Assembly: GCA_017627765.1 (NCBI GenBank)
Contig: JAGAGD010000074.1
Span: forward strand, 1 to 48,043
Direction of reading: 5' to 3'
Length of the DNA stretch: 48,043 bases
From: Prevotella sp.
GTDB lineage: Bacteria; Bacteroidota; Bacteroidia; Bacteroidales; Bacteroidaceae
Positions 42,821 through 48,043 of this stretch are shown piece after piece (position 1 is the stretch's first letter; the number at the start of each line of letters is the position of its first letter). Position numbers and translations under genes: made by a program. Below the pieces are notes generated by a model. That model worked only from the letters and a program-made list of their open reading frames with translations, did not search any database and had not been told where the DNA came from.

Positions 42821-44014
42821 TTACGCAGCATTATTATATATCAACCTCAATTGAGTGCGAATATCAGCAAACGACAGGTTCATACTTAATTCTACATCAA
42901 GACCTATATTGATTACGTAGATGAAAGACTCTTTTCTATAGTATCTGTCACCAACGGTATTGAGCGATTTCTCTATAGTCTGAGATTTCCAAAGCAAACA
43001 CACCAGTTGATAATCCTTATTGGTTATTTGGGTGTGGTTGTTGGGGTGCGCTTTCGTATAATGCTGAGTTGCTGTAAGCTTAATCAGATTTTCCAGATAG
43101 TGGGCAATGCTTGGGAATTGAGATTTGGGGAATATGTGATGTACTTGGGTTGCTTCTCCATTAGCATACTGGTCTTTTACCTCGCTTTCCACTTGTATTT
43201 TACGCAACAAATTCATTGCCTTTGTTACCTGATAAGCATCATATTCTTCTTGCAAGCGAACATCCTCTGCGGATGCGGCTTCTTTGCGTGTTATCGCTTT
43301 TGATTTGTCAATATCTCGCCAATTCTTACGATTATACATCAAATCCGAGAAAGTTATAATGTCCTTTGAAAGCCGTCCTCTTTCCGTACCTTGTATATCG
43401 TTTTCAGCTGCATAAACGTTTATTATCTTTGTAAAGATACGACGAACTTCTACTTCACCATTAATAGCGGTATTACCTATAATAAAGCGTGTGTATTTTT
43501 CTTTCAGTTCCAAGTAATCTTGTTGGGTGACACGCCCTGCCTGACATTCATCCTTAAACTTTTCAAAGTATTTAATCAAATTGCTGTCTGTCAGCACCTT
43601 GACAATATACTGGTAAAGAAAATTATACGCATTACGTTCTTTTGTAGCAATATAGTCCAGAATGTCATAGTTGACAATTCGGTAATAATTGGAAGTTCCA
43701 CGTTTCTCTATATCAAGAATATGGGCATATGCCAGCATCCTTAAAGGTTGCTGAATGAATTTGTCATATTCGCTATGCGCAGATGTATTTTTAGGGCTGG
43801 GCTTCCCAAAAATCGCAGATGCATTTTTTACGAAGTATTTCATGTCCCAAACATCCTGTACAGTAAATTCGCCTTTTGGATTAAGATTTATAAGGCAATC
43901 TGCAATAAAGCACACTACATCTGGTGTACATTTTTGATCCATGAATCGAGCATCACCCGACTCACGAACATCTAAATCGTATTGATTTAGGAAGTTTGCT
44001 ATCGTTTTTATCAT
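42821..44014 (-). CDS. HNH restriction endonuclease of the R-M operon
   Basis: A 397-residue protein with a C-terminal HNH (beta-beta-alpha-metal) nuclease motif: His292-His293 in VHHIFPKSQF, Asn309 in LENLIKL and His318/His323 in TATQHYTKAH. The N-terminal 280 residues include DARFMDQKCTPDVVCFIADC (about 21-40) and should recognise DNA; this segment resembles ones I associate with type II restriction enzymes. The ATG overlaps the methyltransferase stop (ATGA), so production is coupled to protection. HNH nucleases with a C5 plus N6 methyltransferase are known in the Alw26I/Eco31I/Esp3I type IIS group. Membership is inferred and the target site is unknown. Confidence 0.85.
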   Translation of the reverse strand: MIKTIANFLNQYDLDVRESGDARFMDQKCTPDVVCFIADCLINLNPKGEFTVQDVWDMKYFVKNASAIFGKPSPKNTSAHSEYDKFIQQPLRMLAYAHILDIEKRGTSNYYRIVNYDILDYIATKERNAYNFLYQYIVKVLTDSNLIKYFEKFKDECQAGRVTQQDYLELKEKYTRFIIGNTAINGEVEVRRIFTKIINVYAAENDIQGTERGRLSKDIITFSDLMYNRKNWRDIDKSKAITRKEAASAEDVRLQEEYDAYQVTKAMNLLRKIQVESEVKDQYANGEATQVHHIFPKSQFPSIAHYLENLIKLTATQHYTKAHPNNHTQITNKDYQLVCLLWKSQTIEKSLNTVGDRYYRKESFIYVINIGLDVELSMNLSFADIRTQLRLIYNNAA

Positions 44015-47007
44015 AATTGTTTTAACTTTCCAAAGAAAAATACAGAGTTGTTATCAATGTTAAGAGAGCGTGTTCCCCGATTCCGTGCAATACTATAAAA
44101 CTTGCAAAATTCATCTGTGGCATAATATGCCAAATCCTCCTTTGTAACCGAATTGCCATCTGTTGTTGTCAGTATTGCAACAGAACCGTCTGCGATACAG
44201 TTATGAGGCATAAAGCATGCACGCGGATTATAGGTCAAGTTGGGCACTAACACGCAATCTGTCCTGTCTAAGAATTTACCTACTTCTATGTTGCTTACAT
44301 CATCAATGTAAGTATCATAGTCTGGGATATTCAGAACTTCATTGTTACCGATGTTGCGAGACTTTAGAACTCTGATTCGCCCTTGTCTTACAGTGTTTGA
44401 CTTTGTTAAGGTACGGTCACGAAAAGACTTGAATATGCCAAATGTCATTTTGTTTGCAGCAGCATCAAAATCTGAATTTCTATATATGAGCCAATACGGA
44501 AATTCTGTGGACGTAATATAATCTTGTGGCTTGGTGTCAAGACTGTATGTTATATACGATTCGACTTTGGTGTTGTCTCTGTGAGCTTTCTTGTTTAATG
44601 TGAATGCAATGGTTTCTATTTTCACGCCCTTGAAACCTTTCTCTCCAAAATCAATTAGATTGGTTATCGGGTATTCGTTCATCAATTGTCGTGTCAAGTC
44701 AAATTCCGGGGCATTTATTAAGCTTTTTGGAACAATGAGAGACACAACATCGCCTAATTGAATGGCTTTTTCAATGAAGAAAGAGAATATGTTATTTGTA
44801 TTGATATTCTTTACAGCAGCCTTATATCTTTTCAACAAAGACTTATCAGCAACTTTCATGTATGGTGGATTTCCTACCACTATATCATAGTGTTTGGGAA
44901 AACTCTGCAAAAGGGTGTCTTTGATGATAAAATTAAGGCGGACATTTTCGGGGATAGAAATAGTTTTTAATATCTGTTTGAGAATGGCTATACTATCAGC
45001 ATTTATATCAATTACGTCAATATGAAGTTCAGCTACATTTGCATACTTCTTAATTAAGGAGGGTATGAAGTTCCCGACCCCAGTAGCAGGTTCAAGAATA
45101 TGCAAAATTTTAGAGTCTGCATAGTCTGGAAGATTTTTGACTACAGCATAACATATATCCTGTCGTGTATAATATGCGGCAGTGGCTGTCCTTAGACCAT
45201 TTGCATATTCGGCTATTTTTGCTAATCTAACAAAGCCTAATTTGCGATGTTTCTTAACATAACTGAGCAATTTAGATTTTTCTTCTAAACCGTTTTTCTT
45301 GATTATATCAAGTGCGTCTTGCTCTGTCAATTCTGTTTTTGCAAGTTTTTCCTTAATGTTGTGTGCAATTTGTTGGAAGATGATTGTGGGTACAGCTTCG
45401 CCAAGGCTTTGCCGTATATTCACATCTTCTTTCTTCAAAAACTTTTGTTTTTCATCCAGTGGTAATTCATTAAGTTTTTCGTACGGAATGGAACTCCATT
45501 CAAAAGAAGAAGGAACTGACATCATAAGCATGACCTCACGAATAGAGAACACGCGGTTATCTGTTGGATGCACTGTATTTTGGCTCGCAAGAATATCGTT
45601 GCGAGTGTGAATGCAGGGTGGTGTCTTATCCCAATACTGACGAGTGTATTTATCTCCATTCTTTCGCTGATGAAACACTATCTCGCCATCTTTGACCATG
45701 TGAGGAATGCGAGATTGCTCCTCATTGTCAAATGCAGATTGTCCCTCGGTTATATTTTCAATCCACTCCATCATGTGGGGAGCATAAGGACGGAATGTAT
45801 GGTAAATATCTTTTTCCCAAATTTCACCCATGAAGTTCAAATGTGGAAGATGCCCTATGGTTTGTCTTAATGTTTGCTCTTCTTGTTTATCTGGGAAAAG
45901 TTCAAGAGGGGTAATTTCCTTTAGGTCTTTCCTAACTCCAATAACCAAAGTCCTTGTCCTACTACTGGGATTGCCGTAGTCCTTAAAATTGATGACCTTT
46001 GCAGCAATGTTGTATGCTCCAACAAGATTTCGCTCTATAGCATCCCGTATGGGTTTATCATTACCATCGATGTCTGTGCAAATGGATTTGAGAAATGCAG
46101 GGACGTTCTCAAAAATAAAGAAACGAGGCTTTATCTGTTGAATTATTTTAATTGACTCAACCACAAGAGAATTGCGCCCTAATTCGTCCTTCTTTTTATG
46201 ATTTGCAACCGACATACCCTGACAAGGTGGGGTGGCTATGAGGACATCCAACTCCGTCATCCTGTTTTGACGTTGCCATCGCTGTATTTCCAGAAAGACT
46301 TTATTTTGAGTATCTTCCTGGGTCATATCACCACAGATATAGCCACTCTCATAAAGGCACTTATGGTTGTACCGTTGGACGTTGAGCCTACGTTCAATCA
46401 GTTCAACCGTAGCAACGCAATTATAGTTCTCTTGTTTGAAACCATAGCATCCTACACCAGCACTACTAAACAGGCTAACATAAGTCAAATCCCGCTTTGT
46501 TAAACGATTAGAACTCTTAGTCATACATATTTCTTCCAATGTGGTATCCGTATAAGTATCCCAAATCTGCAAACGTATTTTCCTGTAATCGGAGAAAATA
46601 TGTTTTACAAACTGAAGTTCAAAGACTATTCTCAAATCATTAGGGTCATTATCAAGTTCACCCTCACGACGAGAACCAACACGAGCTATTTTTATAAGAT
46701 ACAGGTCGCGAATTCCGTAATAGTCAAGGTCACATTTCTTCCCGATATACGGAATAAAGTAATGAAGTTTATTCAGCGCAACAGTGGAGGGAAAACGTTT
46801 TCCCGTATAATAAACTTTGGCCGTGCTATTGAGAAAATGTTCAACATTGTCTGGCTTGACATTGCAAATAAGGACATTCAGAGACATATCCAAATCATCC
46901 AAATCAATTTCTTGAACCGGATTTGTGATAATTTCTTTTGGATAATCAATCTGCAACTGGAATAAATCCAATTGCTGTGGGTTACTTATTTTATTTGTCT
47001 TTGCCAT
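44011..47007 (-). CDS. Fused cytosine-C5 and adenine-N6 DNA methyltransferase
   Basis: A 998-residue two-enzyme fusion. After an N-terminal region of about 170 residues with no recognised motif comes a C5-cytosine methyltransferase: motif I SLFSSAGVGCYG (about 178-189), catalytic Cys262 in PPCQG, ENV (300-302), an RTR segment (about 350-352) and motif X-like GEAVP (about 536-540). The second half is an N6-adenine methyltransferase with EPATGVGNF (639-647) and catalytic NPPY (713-716), then a target-recognition-like tail. Two different modifications fit an asymmetric site whose strands are methylated on different bases. ATG at 47007 is chosen; a TTG at 47016 would add three residues. The local base composition looks more AT-rich than that of the neighbours, suggesting transfer. 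Confidence 0.92.
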   Translation of the reverse strand: MAKTNKISNPQQLDLFQLQIDYPKEIITNPVQEIDLDDLDMSLNVLICNVKPDNVEHFLNSTAKVYYTGKRFPSTVALNKLHYFIPYIGKKCDLDYYGIRDLYLIKIARVGSRREGELDNDPNDLRIVFELQFVKHIFSDYRKIRLQIWDTYTDTTLEEICMTKSSNRLTKRDLTYVSLFSSAGVGCYGFKQENYNCVATVELIERRLNVQRYNHKCLYESGYICGDMTQEDTQNKVFLEIQRWQRQNRMTELDVLIATPPCQGMSVANHKKKDELGRNSLVVESIKIIQQIKPRFFIFENVPAFLKSICTDIDGNDKPIRDAIERNLVGAYNIAAKVINFKDYGNPSSRTRTLVIGVRKDLKEITPLELFPDKQEEQTLRQTIGHLPHLNFMGEIWEKDIYHTFRPYAPHMMEWIENITEGQSAFDNEEQSRIPHMVKDGEIVFHQRKNGDKYTRQYWDKTPPCIHTRNDILASQNTVHPTDNRVFSIREVMLMMSVPSSFEWSSIPYEKLNELPLDEKQKFLKKEDVNIRQSLGEAVPTIIFQQIAHNIKEKLAKTELTEQDALDIIKKNGLEEKSKLLSYVKKHRKLGFVRLAKIAEYANGLRTATAAYYTRQDICYAVVKNLPDYADSKILHILEPATGVGNFIPSLIKKYANVAELHIDVIDINADSIAILKQILKTISIPENVRLNFIIKDTLLQSFPKHYDIVVGNPPYMKVADKSLLKRYKAAVKNINTNNIFSFFIEKAIQLGDVVSLIVPKSLINAPEFDLTRQLMNEYPITNLIDFGEKGFKGVKIETIAFTLNKKAHRDNTKVESYITYSLDTKPQDYITSTEFPYWLIYRNSDFDAAANKMTFGIFKSFRDRTLTKSNTVRQGRIRVLKSRNIGNNEVLNIPDYDTYIDDVSNIEVGKFLDRTDCVLVPNLTYNPRACFMPHNCIADGSVAILTTTDGNSVTKEDLAYYATDEFCKFYSIARNRGTRSLNIDNNSVFFFGKLKQL

Positions 47008-47041
47008 ATTGTTCAAAACAGCAATCTAATCTTTTAATATT

Positions 47042-47200
47042 TCACTCGCCATCTACAAGAGGCGAATAGACCCCCCAAGTAGTGTCTCGACAGGCGACCA
47101 AACCTTTGTAAACACTACGAGGGAGTTCATTTATTCTGTTACCTTTTATAAGGCGATGATGGTCTTTACCGAGGTAGCGAAACACATTACTGTCTCTCAT
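47042..47200 (-). CDS. Small ORF (52 aa) heading the R-M operon
   Basis: A 52-codon ORF with ATG start, placed about 10 bases after the predicted transcription start and 34 bases before the methyltransferase ATG. Its product would be basic near the N-terminus (RYLGKDHHRLIKGNR, about 8-22), then NELPRSVYKGLVAC and TTWGVYSPLVDGE at the end. The composition is protein-like, with no long low-complexity run. I do not recognise it; it is too short for the usual helix-turn-helix controller (C) protein, although a controller or anti-restriction role is possible. The frame also contains GTAGTGT and ACACTAC (47079-47085, 47112-47118), so an RNA-leader function is an alternative. Confidence 0.5.
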   Translation of the reverse strand: MRDSNVFRYLGKDHHRLIKGNRINELPRSVYKGLVACRDTTWGVYSPLVDGE

Positions 47201-47216
47201 GCGCTCACTTTGTGCG

Positions 47217-47247
47217 CAAAGGTACTAAAAATAATTCAGAACTCAAC
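47217..47247 (-). promoter_or_regulatory. Promoter of the restriction-modification operon
   Basis: Minus strand TACCTTTG (47224-47217) matches -7; GTTG at 47247-47244 matches three of four -33 positions at 19 bases. Confidence 0.55.
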
Positions 47248-47890
47248 CACTCTGACTATTAAATAAGGTGAAGAAGTTGAGTTTTGCCTCATTTTTATCA
47301 AAATACTCATCTTCACATTCCTTTTTGTGGGCTTTTTCTACTCGTTTTTCCGCTAATAGGTGCAACCTCCAAATGACAAAATATGAAAATTGGCTTTGCC
47401 TTCGTTTTCTCGCCATGCCAGAGTGAACGTGTCCACCTCTGGTCATCTAGCTTATCGAAAACATTGCCGTTGCTTTGCAGTAGCGAAACTTGGCGGCACC
47501 TCTGTATAGCTCAAACAAGTTTGGCTCTACTCTCGGTTTGCACAAGTTTTCCATGTTAAGATTTGCTAAAAAATGTTTTCATTTTGGGCTTTCTCAAAAT
47601 TTTGTTTCCAGTTTGTTTCTTCTGCATATTTCACCCAAAGAACTATTTTGTGTATCAGTCACTTACGAATAATCGACAAGATTTGAAGAAGAATATTATG
47701 ATGGTAGTAGATACCTACAAGTTCTTTCATTTGCTTAAAAGAATAAATAAAATTCTGAAAACAATCCTACTTGACAGGAAAATGCAGGGAAATTTCATAC
47801 TGTAAAATCAAAGTATAATATCTTTCAATCTGAAAGCTGTTTTCTGTTTATTGCCTTTAGCGAAAGGAAAACTTGCAATTTTCAGAGCCG
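47248..47890. other. Gap without a supported gene
   Basis: About 640 bases between the operon promoter and repeat copy 3. A 67-codon minus-strand ORF (47243-47446) overlaps the promoter and looks unlike a real protein. No RNA gene, transposase remnant or clear terminator could be supported. Confidence 0.5.
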
Positions 47891-48043
47891 AGTTGGGTAA
47901 AAAATTGATTAACTAAACTCGCTGATAACTTAAAAATTTGCGACCAAGCGAAACGAAGTTGCAAAATATGCGATTCCTGAGAGGTTTCTCGCTCTTTTTA
48001 GTAAATCATTCAATATCAAGACATTATAGACTTCGTTTCATAA
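47891..48043 (-). repeat. Dispersed ~340 bp repeat, copy 3, cut by the window end
   Basis: Begins AGTTGGGTAAAAAATTGATT, matching the end of copy 1, and continues through AAGTTGCAAAATATGCGA and CAATATCAAGACATTATA as in copy 2. The 22-bp array, if present, lies beyond the window. Orientation is as in copy 2. Confidence 0.85.

Noticed and set aside
47243-47446. 67-codon minus-strand ORF upstream of the R-M operon
   Set aside because: It overlaps the predicted promoter, has odd composition and no recognisable motif; a transposon or integrase remnant could not be supported.

Overview
The window is chromosomal DNA from a Bacteroidetes bacterium, most likely Prevotella or a close Bacteroidales relative. 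Evidence: (i) promoters of the Bacteroidetes sigma-ABfr type, TTTG about 20 bases before TAnnTTTG, recur exactly in front of several genes; (ii) a secreted subtilase carries a type IX secretion (T9SS) C-terminal domain; (iii) the gene set includes Fkp, hflX beside a DUF4954 gene, a YfhO-type membrane protein, DUF3822, DUF4923 and a PepSY-like lipoprotein. The genus is inferred; no rRNA or tRNA gene is visible.

Layout. 0-0.34 kb: copy 1 of a ~340 bp dispersed repeat containing a 22-bp tandem array of small dyads. 0.7-4.8 kb: a secreted barrel-like protein, then an ECF sigma factor, a membrane protein and an exported protein joined by two ATGA overlaps, then a PepSY-like lipoprotein. 5.0-9.7 kb (minus strand): M48 lipoprotein peptidase, NfeD/SPFH pair, a WecB-like protein that has lost most catalytic residues, and a YdfG-like dehydrogenase. 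9.9-14.8 kb: T9SS subtilase, small HExxH protein, OPT transporter. 14.9-18.8 kb (minus): nagB, a NagB-like/PIG-L fusion with a degenerate deaminase site, and a BASS-type transporter. 18.8-20.1 kb: a long non-coding stretch with the nagB promoter, repeat copy 2 (inverted relative to copy 1) and a promoter-terminator pair predicting an undescribed ~135-nt small RNA. 20.1-28.0 kb: hflX, DUF4954, a two-domain M16 peptidase and class I fumarase. 28.2-33.8 kb: YfhO-type protein and Fkp. 33.9-37.1 kb (minus): RecD-like helicase, DUF4923 lipoprotein, patatin. 37.2-42.4 kb: DUF3822, rsmD, cardiolipin synthase, dnaG. 42.7-47.25 kb (minus): a restriction-modification operon, probably horizontally acquired. 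It has an unrecognised 52-aa ORF, a fused cytosine-C5 plus adenine-N6 methyltransferase and an HNH nuclease, bounded by its own promoter and a perfect-stem terminator. The window ends inside repeat copy 3.

Many gaps between genes contain an AT-rich vocabulary of recurring words in a conserved order, reading forward in some gaps and reversed in others. The best candidates for something undescribed are this modular repeat, the ~340 bp element with its 22-bp array, the predicted small RNA, and the 52-aa leader ORF of the restriction-modification operon.
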